Shown: positions 8,153-16,183, counted from the first letter of the stretch. The stretch: DNA of 27,670 bases from Caryophanales bacterium UBA6259 (GCA_002441135.1 DJVJ01000059.1:1-27670), one strand, 5' to 3'. Numbers and translations are program-made. The notes: a model not told the origin generated them from the sequence alone.

Positions 8153-8280
8153 TATAAATTAATACCTATTGTAATTGTTTAGGATTAGGTGGAAATGTCC
8201 ATAGTGCTAAATTTATTCGGATTTAATCACTCACCCACTCATTATTTTATTTTAATTGAGAGAATGTAACTGAAATGGAA

Positions 8281-8309
8281 TTAATCTTTTTAGTTGTAAT
8301 TATTATAAA
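8281..8309 (+). promoter_or_regulatory. Candidate promoter of the amino acid ABC transporter operon
   Basis: TTAATC (-35, 8281-8286) and TATAAA (-10, 8304-8309) with a 17-nt spacer give a start near 8316. The match is moderate and other A+T-rich hexamers nearby are possible. Apart from the terminator and this element, the 8111-8399 gap holds no supported gene. Confidence 0.4.
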
Positions 8310-8320
8310 AAAAGTATATA

Positions 8321-8394
8321 TTCCCCTCTACCAAAATATTATGAATAATATAAATTTAACTATATTTTTTATTACATTAGAGAGAAGAGGGGGA
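8321..8394 (+). promoter_or_regulatory. Possible RBS-sequestering leader of the receptor gene
   Basis: TTCCCCTCT (8321-8329) is complementary over 9 bp (one G.U) to AGAGGGGGA (8386-8394), which is the ribosome binding site of the substrate-binding protein. The first segment would lie near the 5' end of the transcript predicted from the 8281-8309 promoter. Confidence 0.4.
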
Positions 8395-8399
8395 AGACT

Positions 8400-9710
8400 A
8401 TGAGAAGAAAATGGTTGATGATTTTGTTGGTAATTGTTTTAAGTTTCAGTACAGCCCTAATGGGGTGTTCAAGTACTGAGAAAGCAAAAAGTGGGGATGA
8501 AGGAAAAACGACTGAAGAAGTAAAGGTAATTAAAATTGGCGTTATTTATCCTTTAACTGGTGGTATGGCAAGTGCAGGACAAGACCAAAAGGTTGGTGTT
8601 GAGATGGCAGCAAAAATTGTTAATGGAAGCTACGATTTAGATATTCCGTTAGCTAAAACAGAAGGTTTACCAAACTTTGGTGGAGCTAAGGTTGAACTTG
8701 TATTTGCAGATACACAGGGTGATCCAAAAATAGGACTAGGTGAAGCGGAAAGATTAATAGAAGAAGAAGGTGTAGTAGCTTTAATTGGCTCTTATGCAAG
8801 CTCTAATACAGCAGCCACTTCACAGGCGGCTGAAAGACTTGGTGTTCCATTTTTTAATGCGGAATCAACACAGCATGGTTTAACAGAAAGAGGCTTTCAG
8901 TGGTTCTTTAGATCAATACCACATGATTTTGGTTTTACTCAGAATCTATTTAGATTCTATGATGAATTAGAAGAGAAGAAAGGTATTAAGGTGCAGAAGA
9001 TTGGATCTGCTTATGAGAACACTCAATTTGGCCAAGGATCTAATGAAGCCCAAAAGCATTTTGTTAAAGAGTCAAACCGAGAAATGGTAGTAGATATTGC
9101 ATATACAGCTAATTCAACAGATGTTACTAGTGAAGTGATTAAAATAAAAGAAGCAAAACCAGATGTATTAATGATGGCTTCTTACGTAAATGATGCAATT
9201 TTATTCCAACAAACATTAAAACAGCAAAACTATATGCCAGCAGCTATTATTGGCATGGAGGCTGGTCATGTAGATAAGGACTATGTTGGAGTACTTGGTA
9301 AAGATGCTACTCATATTCTAACTAGTGCAACTTGGAGTAGCAAACTAATTGAATCAAAACCAATTGTTGCTAAGGTTAATGAGATGTATAAACAAGAATA
9401 TGGTAAAGCCTTAGCAGGATATGTTCCACATGCTATCACAGGTGGATTAGTTTTAATGGATGCGATTAATAGAGCGGGCTCTACTGATCCAGAGGCAATA
9501 AAACAGGCATTACTTGAAACCGATTATCCAGGAGATTCATTAATTATGCCTTGGCAAGGAGTAAAATTTGACCCAGAAACACATCAAAATATTTATGGTT
9601 CAAACTTACTTTTACAAATTGATGAAGAAGGTGAATATGAAGTAGTTTGGCCATTTGATGTAGCAACAAAAGAACTTGTTTGGCCAGCGCCTTCCTGGGG
9701 TGAAAGATAA
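8400..9710 (+). CDS. Branched-chain/hydrophobic amino acid ABC transporter, substrate-binding lipoprotein
   Basis: A 436-residue receptor of the periplasmic-binding-protein family 6 (LivJ/LivK-like, with amide and urea relatives). Residues 1-22 form a lipoprotein signal peptide with lipobox LMGC and lipidated C23. The mature part begins a Rossmann-like lobe at KIGVIYPLTGGMASAGQD and continues with IGSYASSNTAATSQAAERLGVPFFNAES and YENTQFGQGSNEA, both characteristic of the type I fold. It delivers substrate to the LivH/LivM-like permease encoded downstream. The exact ligand cannot be read from sequence. The start is set by AGAGGGGGAAG upstream. A stable hairpin at 9750-9772 follows the gene. 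Confidence 0.88.
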   Translation: MRRKWLMILLVIVLSFSTALMGCSSTEKAKSGDEGKTTEEVKVIKIGVIYPLTGGMASAGQDQKVGVEMAAKIVNGSYDLDIPLAKTEGLPNFGGAKVELVFADTQGDPKIGLGEAERLIEEEGVVALIGSYASSNTAATSQAAERLGVPFFNAESTQHGLTERGFQWFFRSIPHDFGFTQNLFRFYDELEEKKGIKVQKIGSAYENTQFGQGSNEAQKHFVKESNREMVVDIAYTANSTDVTSEVIKIKEAKPDVLMMASYVNDAILFQQTLKQQNYMPAAIIGMEAGHVDKDYVGVLGKDATHILTSATWSSKLIESKPIVAKVNEMYKQEYGKALAGYVPHAITGGLVLMDAINRAGSTDPEAIKQALLETDYPGDSLIMPWQGVKFDPETHQNIYGSNLLLQIDEEGEYEVVWPFDVATKELVWPAPSWGER

Positions 9711-9749
9711 TTATTTTAAATTGAGATATTAATAGACTACTTTATTAGT

Positions 9750-9772
9750 GGGAGCGAGGTTTTCTCGCTCCC
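9750..9772 (+). other. Intercistronic hairpin between receptor and permease genes
   Basis: GGGAGCGAG and CTCGCTCCC form a perfect 9-bp stem with a 5-nt loop, followed by CTAAAATT rather than a U run. It looks more like a 3'-end-stabilising or partial-terminator element, which would favour high receptor-to-permease ratios, than a full terminator. Confidence 0.7.
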
Positions 9773-9796
9773 CTAAAATTACAGGAGGGAAGTTCG

Positions 9797-10657
9797 TTGG
9801 ACATCATATTACAAATTATTGTTAGTGGTCTTTTAATAGGATTTGTCTATTCACTGATAGCGATAGGTCTAACTCTTATATATGGTGTAATGGACATTGT
9901 AAACTTTGCTCATGGTGCTTTTTTAATGTTGGGTATGTTTACAGCATATTGGTTAAACCAACTTTTTAATTTCGATCCACTGCTTTCATTACCTATCTCA
10001 ATAATTGCTATCTATTTATTAGGGTGGTTAAGTTATAAGTTTGTAGTTAATAAAGTTTTAAATGCGCCACCTGTGGCACAGATATTTGTTACGTTTGGTT
10101 TAATGGTTTTTTTAGAGAATCTTGCATTATTTCTATGGAGTCCAGATTTTCGAATTATTAAAGATACCTTTGTTTCTGGGGATTTTAATATAGGAGAAAT
10201 AATGTTTAATATCCCCAAGTTAATAGCAGCATTAGGGTCAGTACTTATAACTGGAGCTATTTTTTGGTTTATGTCAAAAACACGAACAGGTAGAGCCTTA
10301 AAGGCAACTGCGATAAATAGGGATGCGGCAAAGTTGATGGGGATTAATACAGATAAAATGTTTGCCCTTGCTTGGGGAATTGGTGGAGGTGCTGTTGGAG
10401 CAGCGGGTGCACTCCTTACGAACTTTTATTATATCTTTCCAACAGTTGGAGCAACCTTTAATCTTTTAGCATTTGTTACTGTTGCATTAGGGGGATTTGG
10501 TAGTATTCAAGGTGCTTTAGTAGCAGGTTTATTGATTGGTATTATTGAGAATCTTGCTGGTGTTTTTATTGGACCTGCTTTTAAATATGCAGTTGTGTTT
10601 GCTATTTTTATATTGGTTATTGTAATACGGCCAAATGGTTTAATGGGGGGGAAATAA
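9797..10657 (+). CDS. Branched-chain amino acid ABC transporter permease (LivH type)
   Basis: A 286-residue integral membrane protein of the LivH family. The diagnostic N-terminal stretch SLIAIGLTLIYGVMDIVNFAHGAFLMLGMF is present, and the EAA-like loop follows a central hydrophilic segment (SKTRTGRALKATAINRDAAKLMGIN). It forms the transmembrane channel with the next gene product. Translation starts at TTG 9797, since ACAGGAGGGA lies 7 nt upstream and the family N-terminus begins right there. The stop lies only 3 nt before the ATG of the LivM-type gene, implying coupled translation. Confidence 0.92.
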   Translation: MDIILQIIVSGLLIGFVYSLIAIGLTLIYGVMDIVNFAHGAFLMLGMFTAYWLNQLFNFDPLLSLPISIIAIYLLGWLSYKFVVNKVLNAPPVAQIFVTFGLMVFLENLALFLWSPDFRIIKDTFVSGDFNIGEIMFNIPKLIAALGSVLITGAIFWFMSKTRTGRALKATAINRDAAKLMGINTDKMFALAWGIGGGAVGAAGALLTNFYYIFPTVGATFNLLAFVTVALGGFGSIQGALVAGLLIGIIENLAGVFIGPAFKYAVVFAIFILVIVIRPNGLMGGK

Positions 10658-10660
10658 GAG

Positions 10661-11656
10661 ATGAATAAAAAACTAATTTTTCTTATAGTAGCAGTGTTGA
10701 TATTATTCTTCCTTCCATTGATTTATAAAGCATCATTTTTTATTCATGTGTTGATATTAATCTTTATGTTCGCCATGGCATCACAAGCATGGGATCTAGT
10801 AGGTGGATACACGGGACAGATATCGTTTGGTAATGCAATATTCTTTGGTATAGGTGCGTATACTTCTACTCTATTATACATGCATTGGAGTGTTACCCCT
10901 TGGATAGGCATGTTAGTTGGGGGAGTGGTGGCAGTAATTGTGGCGTTGATTGTCGGTTATCCGGCTTTCAAATTAAAGGGTCACTATTTCCTTTTAGCAA
11001 CAATAGGAATAGGGGAAATCATTCGTACTCTCTTCTTAAATTGGCCAGCCGTCGGCGGGGCTCAGGGTATTTTTATTCCCTTTGAAAAAGAAAGTTTCTG
11101 GAATTTTCAGTTTCATTCAAGTAAGCTTCCTTATTATTATATAATCTTAACGTTATTTATTTTAACCTTCCTTGTTTCCTACTTTGTAGAGAAATCAAAA
11201 TTAGGTTTTTATTTCAAAGCGATACGAGAAGATGAAGACGCGGCTAAAGCGATGGGGATTCATACACAGAAATTCAAGTTTGTTGCGTTTGCTATAAGTG
11301 CCTTTTTAACAGCGATAACAGGTACCTTTTACGCGCAATATTTGATGTATATTGACCCTAATAGTGTAATGCCTTTTATGTTATCTACTCAAATCGTGCT
11401 TGTAGCGATATTGGGGGGAATGGGATATTTATTTGGCCCTTTATTAGGCTCCCTTGTGTTGATTCCGCTTTCAGAATTAACTAGAGTCCTTTTAGGAAGT
11501 AGTGGTAGTGGTTTTCACTTGGTGATTTACGGTCTATTAATTATGCTAATTTCAATGTACAAACCAGCAGGTCTTGCTGGTTGGATTCAAGAATGGAACT
11601 TTAACAAGAAAAAAGCAGCAGGGGGTGAAGTAGATGGCACCACTATTAACAGTTGA
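10661..11656 (+). CDS. Branched-chain amino acid ABC transporter permease (LivM type)
   Basis: A 331-residue polytopic permease of the LivM family. Typical motifs are LVGGYTGQISFGNAIFFGIGAYTS near the N-terminus, the hydrophilic coupling loop SKLGFYFKAIREDEDAAKAMGIHT, and a GGMGYLFGPLLGS segment near the C-terminus. It pairs with the LivH-type subunit. Its last 23 nt overlap the start of the first ATPase gene, consistent with translational coupling inside the operon. Confidence 0.92.
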   Translation: MNKKLIFLIVAVLILFFLPLIYKASFFIHVLILIFMFAMASQAWDLVGGYTGQISFGNAIFFGIGAYTSTLLYMHWSVTPWIGMLVGGVVAVIVALIVGYPAFKLKGHYFLLATIGIGEIIRTLFLNWPAVGGAQGIFIPFEKESFWNFQFHSSKLPYYYIILTLFILTFLVSYFVEKSKLGFYFKAIREDEDAAKAMGIHTQKFKFVAFAISAFLTAITGTFYAQYLMYIDPNSVMPFMLSTQIVLVAILGGMGYLFGPLLGSLVLIPLSELTRVLLGSSGSGFHLVIYGLLIMLISMYKPAGLAGWIQEWNFNKKKAAGGEVDGTTINS

Positions 11657-12365
11657 AAATGTTACAAAGGAATTTTCTGGTATTGTAGCGAACAAAGATG
11701 TAAACTTCGAAATAAATGAAGGGGAAATTGTTAGCTTAATAGGGCCTAATGGTGCAGGAAAGACGACGATGTTTTCGATGATTGCTGGAGCACTGTCTCC
11801 TTCCTCTGGTAGTATAGTATTCAACGGGGAAGAGATTTCGAAAAAACAGGCGTTTGAAATTTGTCATTTAGGAATTGCTCGTACTTTTCAAGTGGTTCGT
11901 GTTTTAAAGCAAATGACAGTCTTAGAAAATGTGATTGTTGGTGCTCTTTCTAGAACGAATTCTGTTAAAATTGCTCGGGGAGAAGCAGAAAATATTTTAA
12001 AAGTTACAGGATTATACCTCAAAAAAGATTATTTAGGTAAGAATTTAACCTTAGCCGATATGAAACGTCTTGAGGTAGCAAAAGCATTAGCAACCAAGCC
12101 AAAGCTACTTTTATTAGATGAGGTAATGGCTGGATTAACTCCAGTTGAGACTAATGAGGCTGTTGAGCTATTAAGGGAAATTCATGGTATGGGAATTACC
12201 TTATTTATCGTTGAACATGTTATGGAAGCGATTATGCCAGTTTCTGATCGTATTATTGTGTTAGATGCAGGAAAGAAAATAGCCGAAGGCAGCCCTGAAG
12301 AAGTTGTAAATGATGAGAGGGTTATTAAAGCTTATTTGGGGGATCGATATCATGCTAGAAGTTAA
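11634..12365 (+). CDS. Branched-chain amino acid ABC transporter ATPase (LivG type) with atypical signature motif
   Basis: A 243-residue ABC ATPase. Walker A is GPNGAGKTT (about 37-45), the Q-loop lies in GIARTFQVV and Walker B is LLLLDEVMAGL, followed by the H-loop IVEHVMEAI. The usual LivG signature (LSYGQ-like) is replaced by LTLADMKRLEVAKAL, so the Gly residues of LSGGQ are absent. The second ATPase keeps a canonical MSGGQ, which suggests one consensus and one degenerate nucleotide site. The LivG-type C-terminal tail (SDRIIVLDAGKKIAEGSPEEVVNDERVIKAYLG) is intact. GGGGGTGA precedes the ATG. Confidence 0.92.
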   Translation: MAPLLTVENVTKEFSGIVANKDVNFEINEGEIVSLIGPNGAGKTTMFSMIAGALSPSSGSIVFNGEEISKKQAFEICHLGIARTFQVVRVLKQMTVLENVIVGALSRTNSVKIARGEAENILKVTGLYLKKDYLGKNLTLADMKRLEVAKALATKPKLLLLDEVMAGLTPVETNEAVELLREIHGMGITLFIVEHVMEAIMPVSDRIIVLDAGKKIAEGSPEEVVNDERVIKAYLGDRYHARS

Positions 12366-13056
12366 AAATGTTGAAGTAAAATATGGCGCTGTTCCTGCAA
12401 TTAAAGATGTCTCTTTTCATATTAATAGAGGTCAAGTTGTTTCTATGGTTGGGTCAAATGGTGCAGGAAAAACATCTTTAATCAAATCTATCTCCGGTTT
12501 GAACCAAATTACTAAAGGAGAGATTTGGTTTGACGGAATTCGTATCGACACATTACCAGCACACCAAAGGATTAAATATGGCATATCCCATATTCCAGAA
12601 GGACGAATGGTTTTTGATAAACTTTCCGTATATGATAACTTGCTTTTAGGCGCATTTGTTAGAGAAAATGAGAAGGAAATAAAGGAATCACTTGAAATGG
12701 TCTACGAAATGTTTCCAATATTAAAAGAGCGTTCTACTCAGAAGGCAGGCACAATGAGTGGAGGGCAACAGCAAATGTTAGCGATCGCAAGGGGGTTAAT
12801 GTCTACGCCAAAATTGGTAATGCTAGATGAGCCATCACTTGGCCTATCTCCTGCATTGGTTACAGAGGTATTGGAGATTATAAAAAAAATAAAAAAAGAA
12901 GGATTAACCATTTTGTTGGTTGAACAGGATGTTCAGGATGCATTAGAATTAGCCGATTATGGATATGTATTACAAAACGGTGTTATAAGTACAAGGGGTA
13001 CTGGAGAAGAACTATTAAGTAGTGATATTGTAAAAAAAGCATATCTTGGTTTGTAA
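12352..13056 (+). CDS. Branched-chain amino acid ABC transporter ATPase (LivF type)
   Basis: From ATG 12352 this is a 234-residue LivF-family ATPase beginning MLEVKNVEVKYG. It has Walker A GSNGAGKTS, the LivF-typical GISHIPEGRMVF, the canonical signature TMSGGQQQMLAIARGL, Walker B LVMLDEPSLGLSP and the H-loop LLVEQDVQDAL. Together with the LivG-type subunit it powers uptake. I prefer this ATG to one 42 nt upstream because it has GGGGGATCG before it and gives the family N-terminus. It overlaps the preceding gene by 14 nt and is the last gene of the operon. Confidence 0.93.
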   Translation: MLEVKNVEVKYGAVPAIKDVSFHINRGQVVSMVGSNGAGKTSLIKSISGLNQITKGEIWFDGIRIDTLPAHQRIKYGISHIPEGRMVFDKLSVYDNLLLGAFVRENEKEIKESLEMVYEMFPILKERSTQKAGTMSGGQQQMLAIARGLMSTPKLVMLDEPSLGLSPALVTEVLEIIKKIKKEGLTILLVEQDVQDALELADYGYVLQNGVISTRGTGEELLSSDIVKKAYLGL

Positions 13057-13093
13057 AAAGAAAGTCAAATAATGAAGATATTAAAGCAGCTAT

Positions 13094-13121
13094 AACCACT
13101 TCTTAGGGAGTGGTTTTTTTG
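13094..13121 (+). terminator. Terminator of the amino acid ABC transporter operon
   Basis: AACCACTTC-TTAG-GGAGTGGTT followed by TTTTT. It matches the hairpin after the nitroreductase gene almost base for base. Confidence 0.88.
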
Positions 13122-13123
13122 AT

Positions 13124-13211
13124 CGGTAAGAAAGTATAACTTTCTTACCGAAATAAGAGCAGCTAACCTTTTGCCTACGCCTAAAAAGGGCTTGGCAAAA
13201 GCCAAGCTTTT
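13124..13211 (+). other. Two further hairpins in the livF-fumarase gap
   Basis: A perfect 11-bp stem CGGTAAGAAAG-TATAA-CTTTCTTACCG (13124-13150) has no U run. GCTTGGC-AAAA-GCCAAGC-TTTT (13190-13211) looks like an intrinsic terminator. CTTTTGCC (13168-13175) can alternatively pair with GGCAAAAG (13194-13201), which would exclude the second hairpin. The 13057-13409 gap otherwise holds only the fumarase promoter; I see no gene. Confidence 0.55.
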
Positions 13212-13256
13212 CTAATATTTTATTATGTATTTATTGTCAATAGTTGGATAATCGCG

Positions 13257-13285
13257 ATGACAGAATTTTTAAATTGTGCTATAAT
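13257..13285 (+). promoter_or_regulatory. Promoter of the fumarase gene, with a cre-like site downstream
   Basis: ATGACA (-35, 13257-13262), a 17-nt spacer ending in TGC, and TATAAT (-10, 13280-13285) form a strong extended -10 promoter. About 27 nt after the predicted start, TTGAAGCGTTTTCA (13319-13332) resembles a CcpA cre site with two mismatches. Confidence 0.7.
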
Positions 13286-13409
13286 ACGTATGAATTTTCA
13301 GTTTTCTAGCACTAAAAGTTGAAGCGTTTTCAGCAAAAAAAGTAGCATATTTTTAGTAAACAAGCGTTATATATTTACAAAGAAAATGATGGGGATGGGG
13401 GAGTAGAAA

Positions 13410-14942
13410 ATGGACAAGAAGAAATTAACCGAAAGCTTGTTAGAATTAATTATTCAAACATCAACGAATTTAACAGATGATGTAAAAGCAGCAATTTATA
13501 AAGCGCAATTGGAAGAAGAAGTTGGGGGCCGTGCTTCCATGATTTTATCTACAGTTGTGAACAATATCACAGATGCAAAAGAAACAACCTTACCAATATG
13601 CCAAGATACAGGGATGCCAGCATTTTATATTCATACCCCAATTGGTGTAAATCAGCTTGAGATTCAAGAAGCAGCTAATGATGCGATTGTAGAAGCAACA
13701 AGATTAGGAAAATTACGCCCAAATTCAGTAGACAGTATTACAGGAGTAAATACTGGAAACAATCTAGGTGTTAATGTTCCTATTTTTACTTTTGAGCAAT
13801 GGGAAAAAGATGAGATTGAAGTTAAATTAATTCTTAAGGGTGGCGGAAGTGAAAACCAAAGTGCTCAATATTCTTTACCAGCTCAGATTGAAGGACTTGG
13901 ATCAGCTGGCCGTGATTTAGACGGCATCAGAAAATGTATCCTACATGCTGTTTATAATGCGCAAGGTCATGGTTGCGCAGCAGGCTTCATTGGAGTAGGT
14001 ATTGGTGGAGACCGTGCAAGTAGCTACGGATTAGCGAAAAAACAATTATTCCGAAGATTAGATGATGTAAATGAAATGCCTGAATTAGCTGAGTTAGAGG
14101 ACTATATTCTAGATGCTGCTAATCAATTAGATATTGGTATGATGGGTATGGGTGGAAAGAAAACTTTATTAGGCTGTAAGATTGGTGCGAACAACCGTAT
14201 TGCTCCATCCTTCTTTGTATCTGTAGCCTATAATTGCTGGGCATTCCGTCGTCGCGCTATTCTTATCGATCCTAATACCTCTGAAATTACGAAGTGGTAT
14301 TATGATGAGGAGAATAAGGAAGAAGCGAAGGCAGAAGGTGGGTCTATCAATATTGAGGACGCAATTGTTTTAAATACACCACTTCAAGAAGAAGATGTTC
14401 GTAAGTTAAAGGTTGGAGATGTGGTTATTATTAATGGAGAGATTCACACTGGCCGTGATAATCTACATAAATACCTTGTAGACAATGAATCACCAATTGA
14501 TTTAAATGGTGGTATTATCTATCACTGTGGTCCGGTTATGATTAAAGATGAAGCAGGTAACTGGAAGGTAAATGCTGCAGGACCAACTACCTCTATTCGT
14601 GAGGAGCCATACCAGGATAAGGTGATTAAAAAGTTTGGCCTAAGAGGTATTATTGGAAAAGGTGGAATGGGTGCTAATACACTAAAAGCATTAGAAGAGC
14701 ATGGTGCTGTATATCTAAATGCGATTGGTGGAGCAGCTCAATTCTATGCAAAGAAATTAAACAAAGTAAATGGAGTTCACTTCTTAGAAGAGTTTGGTGT
14801 ACCTGAAGCAATGTGGCATTTACAAACTGAAGGCTTTGTTGCGATTGTAACAATGGACTCTCATGGTAACTCTTTACACAAAGAAGTTCAAGAAAAATCA
14901 TTGAAAAATCTTTCTGATTTTAAAGAAAAGGTTTTTAAATAA
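13410..14942 (+). CDS. Class I (iron-sulfur) fumarate hydratase
   Basis: A 510-residue fused alpha-beta class I fumarase, an O2-sensitive [4Fe-4S] enzyme interconverting fumarate and malate. Visible family motifs are PICQDTGMP (C64), KGGGSENQS (about 143-151), HGCAAGFIGVGIGGDRASS (C189) and LLGCKIGANNR (C256); the three named Cys are the likely cluster ligands. The beta region includes VVIINGEIHTGRDNLHKYL and GIIGKGGMG. It is shorter than E. coli FumA (548), and fumarase versus L(+)-tartrate dehydratase cannot be fully separated by eye, though one fused chain favours fumarase. A GGGGGAG site precedes the ATG. It is monocistronic, with a strong hairpin after it. Confidence 0.9.
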   Translation: MDKKKLTESLLELIIQTSTNLTDDVKAAIYKAQLEEEVGGRASMILSTVVNNITDAKETTLPICQDTGMPAFYIHTPIGVNQLEIQEAANDAIVEATRLGKLRPNSVDSITGVNTGNNLGVNVPIFTFEQWEKDEIEVKLILKGGGSENQSAQYSLPAQIEGLGSAGRDLDGIRKCILHAVYNAQGHGCAAGFIGVGIGGDRASSYGLAKKQLFRRLDDVNEMPELAELEDYILDAANQLDIGMMGMGGKKTLLGCKIGANNRIAPSFFVSVAYNCWAFRRRAILIDPNTSEITKWYYDEENKEEAKAEGGSINIEDAIVLNTPLQEEDVRKLKVGDVVIINGEIHTGRDNLHKYLVDNESPIDLNGGIIYHCGPVMIKDEAGNWKVNAAGPTTSIREEPYQDKVIKKFGLRGIIGKGGMGANTLKALEEHGAVYLNAIGGAAQFYAKKLNKVNGVHFLEEFGVPEAMWHLQTEGFVAIVTMDSHGNSLHKEVQEKSLKNLSDFKEKVFK

Positions 14943-14960
14943 TATAGAATAGCAAGCAGA

Positions 14961-15000
14961 TAAAATTATCCCCCCCTCATTTGAGGGGGGGATAATTTTA
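14961..15000. terminator. Bidirectional terminator with an 18-bp perfect stem
   Basis: An 18-nt left arm (14961-14978, TAAAATTAT then a C7 run and TC) pairs perfectly with 14983-15000 across a 4-nt loop. The outer A/T-rich part gives a U run on both strands. It serves the fumarase gene and the convergent secreted-protein gene. Confidence 0.9.
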
Positions 15001-15007
15001 TTGGTAA

Positions 15008-16183
15008 TTAATCACGGCCATCGTGATCATCATCATCTTCATTTTCATCATGGTCATCTTCGTCTCGATCATGGTCACGCTCTTCATGGTCGTCATCTTT
15101 ATCTTTTTCGAATGTTTTTCTTTCTTTTGATTTTTCCTTTAGTTCCTCTTTTTGCTGCTTATACGCTTCTTTTGCTTGTTCTTTTTGTACTTTAAGTGCT
15201 TCTTTTGATGCTTTTTCTTGTTTTTTCAATTCTTCTTTTTCATTTTTATATATCTCTTTTATCTCTTTTTCAGCTTTCTTTATCTCTTTCTTGATTAACT
15301 TTTTTTCGTCATCACGATCATCGTCTTCATCATTTTCTTGTTTCTCTTGTTCTTTTTTGATGACTTTCTTTAAGTCATCAAATTCATCTTTAATTTGCTC
15401 CATCTGATTTTTATATTCTTCTGCTTGCTTTAGCTTCTCTAGTGCGAGTTGTATTGCTGCTTTATCACCTGATTCTTTTGCTTTTTTGTATTCTTCTTTA
15501 GCAAGTTCAAACTGTTTTTTTGCGTCAAAGAAGTTTTTCTTTGCCGTTACAAATGCTTTAATAGCAATTGTCTTTTTTACTTCGCTAGTAATTTTCTCTG
15601 AAAGTTCTTTCGCTACTTCATCTGAAACAACCCCAGTAACTTTAATTACTACTTGATCTGCCTCTGATTCAACAATTTCCACCTTTTCGACGATGTTAGT
15701 TACTTCTTTTTCTTCCCCAATTGCCTTTTCTAAGCGTTCATTGGCTTCTTTAATGGTTTTAGAATAGATTTCCATTACTTTTAAAGCAAGATCCTGTTTG
15801 TCTTGCTGAGTCATAATATGTGCTTCTGCAATACGTTCATTAGCAAATTGCACTAGCATTTCTGTTTTTCCATCTTCCGTTAAAGTAAATGTTAATTGGA
15901 AGCTTTCAAGTAGTCTTTCTAACGGATAGATTATTTGATCTGGAGTTATACCCGCTTTCTCTTCCATTTCCTCATCAACGGTAGTTACCACATCGTTTTG
16001 TACTGCCTCTGGTTGTGCTTCATTATTTGTTTGTTGTACAGTAGCGGAATCCGTAGTGGCCTCTGTAGTAGATTCAATGGTTACAGTCTCTGTACTAGTT
16101 GTAGGATTGTCATCTGCAAAAGCCATGGGACTCATACTGAATATTAGTGCAATAGTAATTAGAATCGTAAATATTTTTTTCAT
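15008..16183 (-). CDS. Secreted DUF5667-like protein with highly charged helical region and Asp/His-rich tail
   Basis: A 391-residue protein. Residues 1-23 form a signal peptide ending AFA, followed by a Thr/Ser/Glu-rich linker (about 27-75). Residues about 78-155 (GITPDQIIYPLERLLESFQL then LVQFANERIAEA) match the DUF5667 pattern found in exported Gram-positive proteins. Residues about 160-195 are beta-rich, then about 200-350 are Lys/Glu-rich and predicted coiled coil. The last ~38 residues are almost only D, H, E, R and K (DDDHEERDHDRDEDDHDENE), a possible metal- or cation-binding tail. No enzymatic motif is visible. The start is set by AAAGGGGGAAA. The function is unknown. Confidence 0.8.
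   Translation of the reverse strand: MKKIFTILITIALIFSMSPMAFADDNPTTSTETVTIESTTEATTDSATVQQTNNEAQPEAVQNDVVTTVDEEMEEKAGITPDQIIYPLERLLESFQLTFTLTEDGKTEMLVQFANERIAEAHIMTQQDKQDLALKVMEIYSKTIKEANERLEKAIGEEKEVTNIVEKVEIVESEADQVVIKVTGVVSDEVAKELSEKITSEVKKTIAIKAFVTAKKNFFDAKKQFELAKEEYKKAKESGDKAAIQLALEKLKQAEEYKNQMEQIKDEFDDLKKVIKKEQEKQENDEDDDRDDEKKLIKKEIKKAEKEIKEIYKNEKEELKKQEKASKEALKVQKEQAKEAYKQQKEELKEKSKERKTFEKDKDDDHEERDHDRDEDDHDENEDDDDHDGRD

Noticed and set aside
8195..8269. 24-codon ORF (begins MSIVLNLFGF) that could be a branched-chain leader peptide for the transporter operon
   Set aside because: The Shine-Dalgarno (AGGTGG) is too close to the ATG, the ORF lies upstream of the best promoter, and no terminator follows it before the receptor gene.
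15001..15195. His-rich open frame (HGHRDHHHLHFHHGH) on the plus strand that looks like a metal-binding peptide
   Set aside because: It is only the complement of the Asp/His codons in the tail of the secreted DUF5667-like protein and lies against the terminator, with no ribosome binding site.
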